A stretch of 64,000 nucleotides of DNA from Rhipicephalus microplus (GCF_043290135.1 NC_134700.1:237120088-237184087); one strand, 5' to 3'. Positions 33,831 through 49,849 are shown, counted from the stretch's first letter. Program-made: numbers and translations. Notes: generated by a model from the letters alone, not told the origin.

Positions 33831-33976
33831 ATGTATGTATGTATGTATGTATGTATGTATGTATGTATGTATGTATGTATGTATGTATGTATGTATGTAT
33901 GTATGTATGTATGTATGTATGTATGTATGTATGTATGTATGTATGTATGTATGTATGTATGTATGTATGTATGTAT
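33831..33976 (+). repeat. (ATGT)n microsatellite
   Basis: About 36 near-perfect tandem ATGT units, giving false Met-Tyr-Val-Cys frames on one strand and His-Thr-Tyr-Ile on the other. Confidence 0.98.
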
Positions 33977-36570
33977 GAACGAACAAATGAAGGGTAGGGC
34001 AAACGTTTGTAGGTCACTATATCATGTAATGCTATGACAGCTTGACCTTGTTACACTAATGGAGCTAGGACCATTTGAACTCAACGTGGCGGCCGTTAAG
34101 CATTTCTCGGGGCGTAAACATTGCCTTATTGCGAAAAACAGGAAAATTCAGCCAGAAGTTTAATGGATTAACAGTAACATTTCCATGCTATAGGTATCAC
34201 TAAAAACGCTTGTTTTGTCGTGTATTATTTAGTTGCTATATATATATTTGTACTCTCTCTTTCTCTCGGTAGTTCCTGCCAGAAATTTCTCAGGCACCGT
34301 AACCGTCAATTTTCAACACTCAAGTAAGCCTTTGAGCCACTAGATTCTGACTAATTTTTAAGTATTAGGCAATAAAACTGGCTTTTTATGTCTTGTGTTA
34401 ATGAAAATAGCATACTACTTCGAGCGCCTACCGCATCATGAAGCTTTCTTCAAGGCTTCGGCTGAGGCAACTGTATCGAATGTCATGGAGGCAGATTCGT
34501 ATAGAGGGCTTCATAGCGTTTCTTTAAAACCATTTCGGAATTAATGCTACTGCAGCTATTCGTCCAGGATAATGAGGAGCACTAGGATTTTTATGCGAAA
34601 CTTTGTGAAATAACGTCAAAATTTAGCCAAATGCAATTAATTGCGGAAACTTCGCGCGAAGAAAACCACTCTTACTGCTGCTTATCTTCGTTATGGCTTC
34701 AATGTATAAAACTATTTCCAATGGCATGCACTTTTTTTCTTGCACGTAACTTTTTCAACAGTTCTGATTGCTGGTTGTTGCTTTTTTGTGTGTGCTCGAC
34801 GATTGAAATACTCAATGAGTAAACTTTTTTCCAAATCATTCGTTTTCTTTGGATCTCCATAGCCTTTGAAGAGGACAGTAGGAAATAAATATAAAAGACA
34901 CCCAGGATCAGCAGAATTGAAATTTTTTTCTTGCTGCTTTAGATTGAATCTTAGGGAAAACTGGAAAGAATAACACAAGGATGTGCTGAGACAAACAGTA
35001 GGCAAAATGTGAAGAATAGTAGCATTGTATCCTAATATGGCCATTGCTACATAAAATGCCTTCAATAAAGCTTTCACCAAATTCAGCTGCGATGGCAGTT
35101 AAGATGTGCACTCTAAAACTGCTTTTTCTATAAAAGGCCTGTCGTCACGGCGAACAAACCGAAAGCTAAGGACAACTTGTGCATGCTGTAGCGAGGGCAG
35201 CGGCAACGAAAGTATTCAATACAACAATAATTCTAAGGAGCACTGTCTTCAATTTGCATGCAAAAGGCAAGAGGTTTCGTGAAAGCGACACCAAGCCGCA
35301 ATCCACTAAAATATATCATCTTCAGATGAGAATGCCCAGATGGAGGGCGAAGACGTAGATATGGGTCCAGGCAGCGTGTATTCGTGTACAGCAAGCTCTT
35401 TTCACGCCACAACACTCTAAGCGCAAACTCACTGAATCGATAAAATATCTTCTACGATCTTTTACAGCCCTTCACACTTGCGTAGCTTGCTGCCCAACTC
35501 TACCTTTTGAAGTATTTCAAGCCTTCGAAGCAAACTCTGAGAGACGTAAAGCGCTTCTTTAAGTAACGGGAACTGCTGCGACACGATTGATTACGAATAC
35601 AAGAAGGTCTTGAGATTAGAATCATGCCACGAAGTTGCAACCATACCATGCACGCAACCGTATCTCAATACACCACAACAAACAGATAAGATTCGCCGGC
35701 CCATTATGTCCTCGCGTGTTGTAGCGAGGCAAGTTAAGGAGCACGCAAAACGCGTGCAGGTTGTTCAGCCTGCATTTTGTGCTCACGCGAAAACTTAAAC
35801 TTGAACGAAGGTCTGTAACATCAAAGCCATTTCGTTCGTATAACATCGTCTATCATGTTTTGATGATCCTGCGAAGTAAAGCAATAGAGCAAGTACTGGC
35901 AACGGCTTCCACAATTTGTGGAGCAGCAACACTTTGAGTGCCATAACTTCACAACAAAATATTGTTCATCTTACCCGAAATGTTTCTGTTGTAAGCAAGC
36001 GCGCTCATACTTATCTCTTATCAGTAAGACAGGTGCTGTAATACGTGGCATTTAAAACACTCCGTACCAGTGTTGTCTTTAACATGGTCTCGCACGCGAA
36101 CTTTCTCAGTAAAGCTGTCGGTCTTCTTAAAAAAGCTTTTTCTGTTGGTCGTAAAAAAGCCGTTATACTTGCGTACTACGCACCCCTTGACATTATTTGT
36201 CAGCGTTTATTCTTGATGTATTGAATGACGAAGTTCTAAGAACAAAAACTAACTTTGTAGTTTCCTTTGTTATTTTTTTTGCATTTAGGGTTAGACTGCG
36301 CTCACGAACTCGGGAACGCTGTTTTGAGACATTTAACGTTTATTTAATCATCATCATCATTATCTCGCACTTGTGCTTGTTCCGCGAATGGTATACCTCC
36401 AAAGATCAATATTTTTTTCTGGTCTTTTTAAGAGCAATGACTTTTTCTTTGTTCACAATGACTAATTCTATGAGGACAGAAATCAGAGTATTGGGCTGTA
36501 GATAGAAATTGACATCATGATACGCGATTTCACGTTTCTGCCCACAGCTAGTGCGAATGGCAGTAGAAAT
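33977..36570. other. unassigned AT-rich region
   Basis: No gene or repeat could be supported. The longest frame (34712-35080, minus strand) is unrecognised. Confidence 0.45.
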
Positions 36571-36591
36571 TTTATTACTGTGCATTCCTGA

Positions 36592-36830
36592 TTGATTGAT
36601 ATGTGGGGTTTAACGTCCCAAAACCACCATTTGATTATGAGAGACGCCGTAGTGGAGGGCTCCGGAAATTTAGACCACCTGGGGTTCTTTAACGTGCACC
36701 CAAATCTGAGCACACGGGCCTACAACATTTCTGCCTCCATCGGAAATGCAGCCGCCGCAGCCGGGATTTGAACCCGCGACCTGTGGGTCAGCAGCCGAGT
36801 ACCTTAGCCACTAGACCACCGCGTCGGGGC
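36592..36830 (-). mobile_element. Ruka-type SINE with 15-16-bp TSD
   Basis: A full-length minus-strand copy. The 3' (TTGA/AATC) tail is at 36592-36600, the body (GATTATGAGAGACGCCGTAG, CTTTAACGTGCACCCAAATC) is intact, and a strong B-box complement GGGATTTGAACCC lies near 36762. A duplication TACTGTGCATTCCTGA lies at 36576-36591 and 36831-36846. Low divergence and a good promoter make this the youngest-looking SINE in the window. Confidence 0.96.
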
Positions 36831-36846
36831 TACTGTGCATTCCTGA

Positions 36847-38060
36847 AACGACATTAAGGGAGCAGTAATTATTTTGATGTAAGTTGATTCCTAATTGCAA
36901 CGGTTACCATTGTCCCGGAAGTCTACACTGGCGTTTATGCTCCTCCCTTCCTGCATGCCCAACAAACTCTTGGTTGCCACACTACCACATTAGCAATCAC
37001 TAGGAGCCTTCATTACTCAGGCCACACAATCTGCCACCTGTCATCAACAGGTGACCATGCTCCAGTGCAACATTTCCAGAACAAAACAAGAATGACTCCA
37101 GCAAAGTAGGAACATAGTTCCGTCTAACCCGACACAATGTCAAATTCGATCATGTTGACGAGGCTCAGCATTTAGGCGAGCCAGGAATTTCCGTGGCCAT
37201 GCGGAGCAATGCAATCGTTCAAACAGATTCGCCGAATATAGCAGCAGGAGGCGCTCAGTCACGCAGGATGACACCCCAAAACAGCAATCGCAGATTCTGC
37301 ACAGTCTTGGTGCTTTCGTAATAAACGCTAATTAGGATGGAGCCTACACACACCTTGACAAAATTTTATCAGCCAATTTCACGTCAATGCTTGGATACGG
37401 GTTGCCCGATGTTGTCTCGTACCAAAGATTAGCGCAGTCGCGTGGCCGCAAACTGCTCTGCTTTATTCTCTCTTATGCACGTGAACAAGCACACAGCCAT
37501 TTCCTGGAGAACGCGCTCTTTTGTAGATGCTATCCGATAGCGTCAATGAAACGGAAGCTCGTTTATTGCTAGTTTATGAACGTACAAGTGTCGGCCAATG
37601 ATACAAAATTATTGTTTAAAATCGCATGCCTCATTTTAGGGATATTCATGAAGTCGATTCCAGGCGTGAAAACTAACCATTCGTTTTACGTCAAAGTACA
37701 CGCAATAAGGTTACGTTCAGCCCTCAAGGCCACTTTTAAAGTTCCTAAAAAAATATAATGCATGCAGCTGACGTCCAACTATCCCTGCGACCAGTATCAG
37801 CTCAGCAGGCTAGCGAACGCCTCTTTATTGTACTGTGTACTGTATATGGAGTCACTGTCTCGTGGTTTCATTGTCTATGGGGCATGATTTTAAGGTGTTA
37901 GTCCTGGTATCAAAAACGTGCCCAGAGTGTTTAATTCGAAAATGTGAAGACAATCACTACAGCAAGCGAAGTCAACCCTACAGGATAACCGATAAAAGCC
38001 ACGCGAACATGTTCGACTAACTTGCATAAAGTAGCACCAACCGTTCAACGCAGGCGAACG
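36847..38060. other. unassigned region
   Basis: No gene is supported; short frames only. Confidence 0.45.
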
Positions 38061-38069
38061 TGCCATTGC

Positions 38070-38660
38070 ACTTTGTGAGCAATCGCGAGTGGTCAGTGCG
38101 CATGCGTCTCGATCACGTCACGTAGAGCCCGATCGAACAATGCCTAAACGATAGCTTCCCGCACGCTGCACTGTATCAGGGAAACGCAGTGCGGCGTGAA
38201 CGTGCATATAACCACAAGAGCCGTCAGAGTCGCATCCGCTGTTCTCTTCATGCATGCGCGCCTCGGCGCGTTCTTGCGCGCTCCAAAACTCGTAGCGTGG
38301 TGCGAGAGTACATACACAGCGAATGCCGCATGACAGCAGACACGAGATAGATAAGAAAGAGGCAAGCGTTGGCAGCTCAAACGGGGAGAACGTGCCAGCG
38401 CGTGCCTCTTCAGTGGGGTACACGTTCTGCGCCCACGTCGATGCCAGCTCACGTTCCACAGCTAATGAACGACGGACCGGGAGCCTGCCGATAGAACCCG
38501 AAGCCAAAGTTCTATTAGGGCTCCGAAAGAGAGACCACAACGGTGGAAAGTGCTCTAAACGTCACGCTTGCGTGGGCGACGGGAATGGAAGATCTTGCTG
38601 TTTTGTTGTCTCATCGCGGGCTGCACAATCTCGAAGGGTGCGCAGACAAAAGTGACAGCG
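38070..38660. promoter_or_regulatory. CpG-rich block, possible promoter
   Basis: GC- and CpG-rich DNA in an AT-rich setting. It contains GTGCGCATGCGTC (NRF1-like, near 38097) and ATCACGTCACGT (CRE-like, near 38111). Overlapping frames of 100-140 codons on both strands follow from the composition. Direction and target gene are unknown, and a GC-rich repeat is an equally good reading. Confidence 0.25.
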
Positions 38661-41590
38661 TTGGCGGTGAGCTACGCAGGCAGCGTCGGCTGCAACCGGC
38701 GCTTCTTTCATAGCGTTAGCAGGTGCCGGCGAGTTTACCTGACGTGTATGCCACTGTGTATGGCTGCGGTGTGAAAACCTGACGAGAGGAAGCGATAGGG
38801 AACACGCAAATTCGTTGTTGACAGCGGACGTCCATGAGTGGTGGCTAACTGCATTGTTAGGTTGTTTTACGCAATTAGCTTCAGGTATGCATAGTGTAGA
38901 AAAGTTTGACTGCACCGTCCGAACTGTTCAGTAGTTTTGCTTTTGGTGTAACCTCACTACAACAGTACCATAAAGCACTTCGTGAGGCATTGGCTATATA
39001 TTGCTGATAATATCTATTATATTTAAAGTTGATAATATCATCTTAGTGCCACGAGAATGGAGTGGTACTGTAGTTCCTCTTTCGAGCACTGTCTAAAGCA
39101 CTTTTTATGGCAGTCCGAATTCTAAAGAAAGAGACTTCTGAAGTATACTATAACACGAAATGAACAGTTCTGGGTCAAGTTAATGATTATGTACTGAATG
39201 CGTTGGAGTACAATTTTACTAATATCTGGCGACTACAAATGCACGATACACATATTCGATAAATGGTGCCTCATTTGATTTTAATACCCTCTTATATAAG
39301 AGTTGCAAGGCCTACGATTTGAGATTGCAACTCAAATAACAGGCTAACTTCTTCAAAGGAAGATATGTGTTTTTGGTTATATAGAAAAATTTCCAATCAA
39401 CTGCATCTTTATAAGTAGTAGTACGTAGAGTCCGCTTATACGATTCTTGTTCCTTAGATTGAAAAACAGAAGCTTAATGCTGCACACGCCATACCAGTGA
39501 TTGCACACAACCAAGGGGTACAATCTATACGTGCATCATAGTTAATTGACCTATCTTGACACACCTTAAGTCCTGCCATTTATATCATGCCTAAAATAGA
39601 ACAATATCACATTTTCGCATAGGTGTTAACTTGTTTTAAAAATAATTTCTGATGTAACGGCGCACCTGCAGTTTAGTCATTTTAAAATTCTCACATTCCA
39701 CCGCGGCAGCATCTTTACATTATTTTAAAATTTTCACAATAATTCCGAAAAAATACTTTGGTGCCTTTTTTTTTCATCAACCATATCGTTACCAAAAGCA
39801 CACACGTGCGTGCAGAAAACTTCGACCCCTCATTCCAAAACCACCACGGGGTTTTCCTCTCGAAATCGTCGTTGCCTCATAAGGTATTCGCGTTTCGCAA
39901 TACACGAAGGAATCGATCGGTACAGTTCTTACTGCTCGCCTACGGAGGCCTTGAACTTATTTTTGTTTTTTTTTTTGTATCCCGTACTGGAATACGAAAG
40001 AATAATTCATCTCCGGCACTCGCATCAACCAACGTCAACCTGAGAGCGTAGAAAGCAAGGTTTCGACATAAACGTGTTTCAATCGTCCTATATATTTCCC
40101 GCTTTCTTTCGCTGTCCGATTCGGGCCGTCTACGCATATGTGTGAGAGCCGCAGGCTCGAACCCCTCTATAAAGCAAAGGCTAGCGAACACTGAGACGTA
40201 CGCTTGTTCAGAAATGCATGCAGCGCAGAAGTGGGTACGTCCATGGCCATTGCCTTCCATGGGGTGATGAAGAACGTTACTTCCGAAAAACACGAACGGC
40301 CTGTCATTTTGTGAAAAATCGGCAATCATATCTTGGTGTGGTATAATTTTGGCTTCTTAATCATTTATTCAGCCTTGAGATGCCCGTTAGTAGAACACCA
40401 CATTGCAAAAAAAAAATAGTGGCAGGGAGAGGTAGGAGCACATGCTACGAAGACATCAGCGCAAAGTCTCTTGGCACAAACTGATGTGGAAACGACAAAC
40501 GAGCTAAATTTTGTTCTGAGGCACCCGTTTTATCGCATGCAGAAAAGCGTTTACCGACCCTGAAAAAGCCCTCTTTTCGTTAGTTAGTCCTCTCGTAGGA
40601 GTCACCGGACCGGAGTTCTGCAGAACACTTCACCACTGCACGGATTTAATAAGACGGCGTATGGAGGTGACCAATGCTTGCAGAGGTTGGCCGCACCGAG
40701 GTGAGGCGAAGGAAGGCGCGGGAGGCGAACAGCCCGCGCCTCGCAATGGCCCGGCAATTGAGAACCTTTATGTCCGCCATTTTTCAGGCACTCATGACGT
40801 TTCTTTTCGCCCCGCCATGGCTCTGCGCACCGCTTGTGCGATATTCCCTGCCTTTCTTCGTACCGTATCTCTCTCTACCCTACCCTCTTTCTCTCAACCA
40901 ACCTTATCCCAGTGTTCTGAGCAAGGTTTCTTCTCTTGCTTCGCGATAACTACGGAGCCCGGTCTAGCCTTCTGCCTTCTATTGCTTTGTTTCGCCTGGC
41001 ACATATATTTCACCCACTGGGTTTCTTAGCGCTCCAGAGCGAAGCTGGGGCCCCGCCTGCTGCCACCACTCTTTGCTGCTTACATATTGTATTTATGATA
41101 TTTATTTTCTTTCTTCTTTTTTTTTGTGTCAGATCATGCACCGTGTACACTCTTGTAAAAGGGTGCACTTTTTTTCTGGGATTTTGATTGAGTGTCACCC
41201 TTCCACGAAAGTGTCATATTTTTTTTTTCAATTTTTGATTCACGTCAAGATAAACGTATTTACTCGTGCCAAGTATAGCCAATAATGCGATATATTAGCA
41301 TCTAGCTTCCGACATCCTTCCTAGATGTCTTCATCTAGCGAGGTCACTGTCGTTTGCAAAAATGGCGCCAGCAAACGACACTGCCATCCGCTGGCGAGGT
41401 TTTTTTTTTTGTAATTTGAACAGCCAATTTGGAGAGAGCAGTCCATACACGCGCGCGGGCCTCAGTATGCAGAGTGTATGCGCTAAGTGTTAACGCTCTC
41501 TTTCTCTCAAAGTCAGTGTAAAACCTCTTAAGCCGAAAACCACCACTCCAAGAATCCCTCCTTTTTTTTTATCAAATAGCTTTGTTTGCT
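38661..41590. other. unassigned region
   Basis: No gene is supported. It is AT-rich at 38900-39800. A GC-richer patch at 40650-40960 holds two overlapping ATG frames (40661-41029 and 40674-40949) that cannot both be real; neither is recognised. Confidence 0.4.
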
Positions 41591-41829
41591 AGTGGGAAAG
41601 TCAGGGTGAAGAGTGGAAGTGCCTCGTATAGGCTGGCTGATGTTTCGATAGGAGGACCTATCTTCGTCAAAGGCGCCTCGTCATCCTTGGCGTGTTAATT
41701 CACCCCCCCCCCCCTCCTAAAACTAACGTCAAAGATGACAAGGCGCCTTTGACGAAGATAGGTCCTCCTATCGAAACATCACCCAGCCTATCTGAGGCAC
41801 TTCCACTCTTTACCCTGACTTTCCCACTA
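41591..41829. repeat. long inverted repeat with poly-C loop
   Basis: The left arm 41591-41694 and right arm 41723-41829 are reverse complements with about seven mismatches, by eye. The spacer of about 28 bases contains C12 (41703-41714). Transcribed, this would fold into a hairpin of about 100 bp. Each arm also contains the palindrome GATAGG-AGGA-CCTATC or its complement. Two head-to-head pseudo-LTR fragments of a Penelope-like element would explain it; a foldback element is the alternative. Confidence 0.9.
41749..41777 (+). ncRNA. hammerhead-ribozyme-like core
   Basis: The right arm reads TTGACGA, A, stem GATAGG, loop TCCT, stem CCTATC, then GAAAC. This matches the hammerhead core layout CUGANGA-stem II-GAAA, except that the first core C is U. 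The left arm carries the same motif on the minus strand (about 41643-41671). Hammerheads are known in Penelope-like retroelements, including those of arthropods. No clear NUH cleavage site or stem I was identified, so activity is doubtful. Confidence 0.35.
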
Positions 41830-42535
41830 CGTGTTCCCACCTGTCGGCTCCCATTTTGATTTTGGATTTCTTTGACTGCTAAAGTCATTTTCCATCCCTC
41901 CCACGTGTGAATGAAGTCAGATTGATCTCGCGAGCCTTTCGTGCGGGATTAATTAAATACAAAAAAAATAGTAAGAAAAAAAGACATAAAAGTTCCCGCG
42001 ACTCGTGCCATCAGTTCCAAGGGCAATTTATGGCTTCAAACTACGTCACCAAAGCACTTTTATTCATCTTGCAAATGGTTTTCCACCCTTGGCTATTCCA
42101 AGAATGTTTTATTGAAGTATCATAGAATATCGTTGGTGAATCAATTTTTCTTTCTTTTTGTAAAATTGATTCAATATTTGAGCATCTCAGGTGATATTAG
42201 AAAAATAAGTTTGCTCCTATTGCAAAAAAATGTGTGACTTCTTTTTTAGTGCGATAATTTTGCAGGCTTTCTCGACACATTTCGTAATGTAATGCGATGT
42301 CAGATTGCTGATGTCTGGTATTCGACTCTGACAGAAACGAACAATAGGAATGGCAAACATCAACTAAACAAAGAAAACAAGATTATGTGAATGTGTAGCC
42401 AGGTACGGTGTTGCAATTGCTTCCTGTTTCTACTTCCGTAATCTTAACTTACTGTTGCTTTCCAGTTTTGGCCCCGTAGTTGAATATACCACTCTGCAGC
42501 TTCGAAACAATCAATGCCATCGTCTAGGCTCAGTT
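41830..42535. other. unassigned AT-rich region
   Basis: No gene or repeat is supported. Confidence 0.45.
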
Positions 42536-45660
<3,125 letters not shown>

Positions 45661-45664
45661 GCAA

Positions 45665-47700
45665 TGTAGAGAGAGAGAGAGAGAAATAAAGATGCAAGGA
45701 AAGGCAGGGAGGTTAACCAGACGCACATCCGGTTTGCTACCCTGCACAGGGGAAGGGATAAAGGGGAGAAAAGAGGTTGCAGAGAGATGAGAAGGTACAC
45801 ACAATCACGAGCACACTCGGGGAGCACACACAGTCTACAGGCGATCGCTCAGGTTTGTTGACTTTAGGTAAAGTAGCAGTGCTTTAGTTGCTTTCTGCGC
45901 AACTGAGGCAGATGCCCAAGGTCCTAGTATCTTCTGCACACAAAATGGTCCGGGGTCAATTGATTCAAAACCATCCGGAGCTGGCATCGCTGTGTGTCGT
46001 AGCAAGCGCAGCTGTACAGGACGTGTTCGATGGTCTCTTCAGCTCCGCAGTAGTCGCATGTAGGAGTGTCTGCCATACCAATGCGAAAGGAGTACACCTT
46101 TGTAAATGCAACACCCAACCAAAGGCGGCATAACAGTGTCGCATCAGAGCGGGAAAGTTGTGATGGTGGCTTTAGCTTGAGCGAAGGATCCAGTTCATAA
46201 AATTGACACCTTTGGAAGCTGGTAGACGACCAGAACGTGCGTGTGAGATCTCGAGCCAGCAGGTAAAGTTGTCTTGCTGCATCATTCCTTGATAGAGGAA
46301 TCGGGACTACACGGGTTCCTTCATGGGCTGAGCGGGCTGCATCGTCGGCTAATCGATTCCCGGTAATACCGATATGTGCAGGCAGCCATTGATATAGAAT
46401 ATCATGCCCTCGTGCTAGAGCTTCATGATGGCAATGTCTTATTTTCTGTACCAATTGGTCATGACTCCTCCTACGCATGGCAGACTGCAAACTCTGAAGC
46501 GCTGCCTTCGAATCACAGAATATGACCCATTTTCCTGGACGTTCTTGAACGAGATATTGTAAAGCAGCCTTTATAGCAGCAAGCTCTGATGCCGTAGATG
46601 TAGTCATATGCGACAACTTAAACTTGATTGTCATTGCTGCAGCCGGAATTACAGCGGCACCTGATGAGCTGCTGGACGAGACGGACCCATCAGTGTACAT
46701 CTGCGTTCGGTCTAAGTACAACTCATGTAATATTAGCAGTGTTGCTTGCTTCAATGCTACTCTGGAGTGATTGCTTTTCTTTTTGATTCCCGGAGTTTCT
46801 AGACGTACTTGCGGCTGGTCGAGGCACCACAAAGGACATGCCATTCTCGCAGCTGGCGTATATACTGATGGAATGCTGTTTAGGTGCTTGGCTATGACGT
46901 CTGAAAACGTAGCACGTGGTCTTCCGGAGGGTAGAAGGGTCAAGTGGTGGTCGGGGACACGGCTATCATGTCGAATGTGCGCTCTGAGGCAATCCACAAC
47001 TCTATATGTCCTGACCGGATGGTCTTTGGCAAGCATAATTGTGGCATAAGTAGAAGCGCATCGGGGAAGTCCTAGGCAGATACGCAGTGCCTGACCCTGC
47101 GAACTCTCCAATGAATGAGTATTGGATTTGCAAGTGTTAGTCAGTACCGGCAAGCTGTAGCGCAATAGACCCAGAAATAGGGTCCTGTACAGCTGTAGCA
47201 CGGAGGCCACAGAAGTTCCCCATGCTTTCCCGCACATGAATTTCATTATATGCACAATAGATAGCAGTCTCTTCTTGAAGTACGCACAGTGTGGGCTCCA
47301 CGAAAGACTTCTGTCGATTATTATGCCCAGGAAACGATGCGTCCATGCATATTTGACACTCTGCCCATTGATGTAAACAGGATATGGCGTCATTGGTTTG
47401 CGTGTAAACGCCATCAACGCGCACTTCACAGTTGATATATTTAGGCCTTGTTTCTGAAAGTAGGCTGTTGTGAGGGTTGCTGCCCGCTGTATCCGTGCAC
47501 GTAGAATTTCTGTCGAAGGAATGCAGACACGCAGCTTTGCTATGCAGAAAGATGCCGCCGGGGGAACTTTCTTGCCAATCAGCACCTGCTCCGAGAGAGG
47601 GTATGGTGGGTGGTCTGTGCGCAGTGACGTCACACTGTTTACAAACAGGGAGAGGTCTATTAAGAACGTCACAATAGTTCATCGCGTGTCTCGTCACAGA
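45665..47700 (-). mobile_element. RNase H-bearing LINE, 5'-truncated, well preserved
   Basis: A minus-strand non-LTR retrotransposon of the type with a C-terminal RNase H (I/R1-like group). It keeps the end of the reverse transcriptase, RNase H, the zinc knuckle and the 3' UTR. The UTR (45665-45834) contains GGGTAGCAAACCGG, then GGTTAACCTCCCTGCC, and ends in CTCTCTCTCTC (GAGA on the plus strand). Endonuclease and most of the reverse transcriptase are missing, so the copy is 5'-truncated. Clear similarity ends near 47525; the true 5' edge and a target duplication were not found. Confidence 0.88.
45835..47672 (-). pseudogene. LINE ORF2 C-terminal part: RT thumb, RNase H, zinc knuckle
   Basis: An uninterrupted 582-residue frame (45924-47672) starts at a GTG, not a real start. 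LINE similarity begins near residue 50 with a post-palm region (QKQGLNIS, HRFLGIIIDRSLSWSPH). RNase H spans about residues 325-450, with the catalytic set Asp328 (YTDGS), Glu363 (ASELAA), Asp387 (FCDSKA) and Asp443 (GNRLAD) intact. A CX2CX7HX4C knuckle follows (Cys539, Cys542, His550, Cys555). One frameshift near 45935-45945 separates the last part, where the neighbouring frame continues (VQKILGPW, KALLLYLKSTNLSDRL) to a stop at 45835-45837. RNase H would remove RNA from the DNA hybrid. Confidence 0.9.
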
Positions 47701-49795
47701 GCAGGCTTTAGCCAATGCTCGCTTTAGTATTTACCAAAGGCATTTGGAGCAAAAAAGCCAATAGCTAAACCATGCTCTCACCTCTCAGATTATCATTAAA
47801 TGGCATCTCTCTTCTGATTTATTTTTGTTGATATGTTACTACGACATAACACAACGTTCACTATCTTTTGCTACGCACTACTTCAATAGCTTCCTTCATT
47901 CGCTTGCCGATCGACTTTTCACACTGCTTCTTTCTCAGCTCACCCGAGCGCCACTGCCTTCGGGAATGGTGTTGCAGATAGCAAACGATGTGCACACGTG
48001 TACCGTGCGTATAACAGCCATGCATACCGCGAATCGCAAGCAAGGAGCAGTTTGCGCTGTCAGCATCGTATATACGACCACCCCCGGTCAGAAATATGGA
48101 ACGATCTCTCGGCTGAATTGCCGGCCCTTCACTTCTTTGCAAGCAGCCCGTAAAAAAATACACAAAAAGATAACGCAGAGGCTAACGAAGCAGGAAAGAA
48201 CCGAGCAACCGCCTACCCACTAATTGCGTGTCAAGCCCCGCGGAGAGCTTGTTGCGGCTCGGCGAGGTACCGTGTGTGTAGACAGGCGAATATATAGAGC
48301 TAAATGCTCGGCTATAAAATGCTTGCAGCGGGCAGAAAGAGAGATGCGCTGTGAATGAAAAAAAATGATGTTTCTATTACTGCAGTATTGCGTCAACAGA
48401 CATTGCATTGTGAGGTCATCAACGAAGCCCAATGAATACCGGCCAAGTTGTACACGTATAAAAATTGAAATATGGAAAGAACTGAAGACTTTTCTGTGGA
48501 GCAAGATGCCTATTACCGGCACTTTCGTAGGTTTCATCTTGTTTACTTTGACATTTTTACCCTTGATTGAAATTAAACAATGAATTTTCAATAATAGAAA
48601 AGGAGACGGGAGGAAGGTGGACTTCTATATAAAGCATGCTCAACCAGCTATATGAATATAGTTCTTCGCGTCCCGCGATCACTGTCGATCAATTTGACGT
48701 CATCGTTAAGGCAGTTGTTCCCGTAGTTCAACTGCTGTCGAAGTAATAAACGGGGGTCTTAGTGTACCAGTTTAGTCCTGATATTGCGATTGTTTGTGCT
48801 CATAAATCATGGTTATGAGTAGCATTGAGGGCTTATCTCTTGTCCGAGTTCTCCACAGCGAGGAATTCTGTTTATCTCATTCATGGTATTTTCAGACATC
48901 TGTATTTGGTACCACCTCTCGGTGGCAGCAACGGCGTCCTGCCATAACTCAAAGAGAAATGAGTGAGAAAATTATCTCCTTAAGTAAGCTACTTACCTCT
49001 TTAAGTAAGCTAGTTTTCAAAAATGACGCCAAGATCAATGCAGCAAATACCTACTGGAACGCTTAGGCGAAATTCCATAAATTTTTACCGTTCATAGTTC
49101 ATAAAGTTTCAATTAAATATAGAGTGCAAATAGCTAGTTTATGCAATAGACGAGGAGAATAGTAGACGTGAGAAAATCAATATTTATCCACCCTAGTCGT
49201 GGTTTACGTAGAATTTTCCATATAATAGATAGAATGAAATTTAAACTAGGTAATTTCATTTGTCGTACTTGGACAAAATTTTTGCGAAAGTGTTGCCACT
49301 GCAAAAAAATTTGGCAATAAATGCTGTTACTGCAGTACCGCTCCACCATAGTCGCGCGAAGAATAGGGGGCAAACTACAAAGGAACACAGTCGATATAAG
49401 GACATACTTGCAGGTGCGTTGCTCATAGACGTACCGGGCTTGTAATTAGCCAAACTATTTTAAAAATGCTTCTTTGTTGTTGAAATTGAGGCTCTGAATC
49501 ACGAATTTTCGAAGTTTAAAAAACAGCAAGTTGAATAAAACATGCCATATTTTTAATAAAAGAGGCAATTCTATTCCCCCTTCATTACAGTCAAAATGTG
49601 CTTACTTCTATTCCCATTTCATTCTGATGTCGCCAAAATATGGAATGACTCCAGAATCATTTCAATTCTGGGTGTGGTTATGCCGCAACACTGATGAAGA
49701 TGTTACTGCACCTGTTCTCTGAAGGCCACGTAGTGGGCGCATAGCATGTTCAAGAAGATTTCATGCACGAAGTGTTGGAATCACGCACTAGAGAC
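47701..49795. other. unassigned region
   Basis: No gene or repeat is supported. Frames around 47825-48591 overlap on both strands and are unrecognised. Confidence 0.45.
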
Positions 49796-49798
49796 AGG

Positions 49799-49843
49799 CT
49801 ATCGCTATCGCGTTCCACTCTTGAAGGCGAAGCTTGAGGGTCC
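49799..49843 (-). repeat. short dispersed repeat, copy 2
   Basis: Its reverse complement (CTCAAGCTTCGCCTTCAAG, GGAACGCGATAGC) matches 10505-10551. No longer similarity between the two flanks is evident. Confidence 0.6.
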
Positions 49844-49849
49844 CCCGAC

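Noticed and set aside
38568..38774. 68-residue frame with a convincing signal-peptide-like start
   Set aside because: It opens with TTG, has no ATG or clear splice acceptor, and lies in GC-rich DNA where frames stay open by chance.
40661..41029. Two overlapping ATG frames in a GC-richer patch
   Set aside because: They exclude each other and neither has a recognisable domain or splice context.
45888..47049. Plus-strand frames over the LINE
   Set aside because: They are antisense shadows of the minus-strand RNase H LINE frame.
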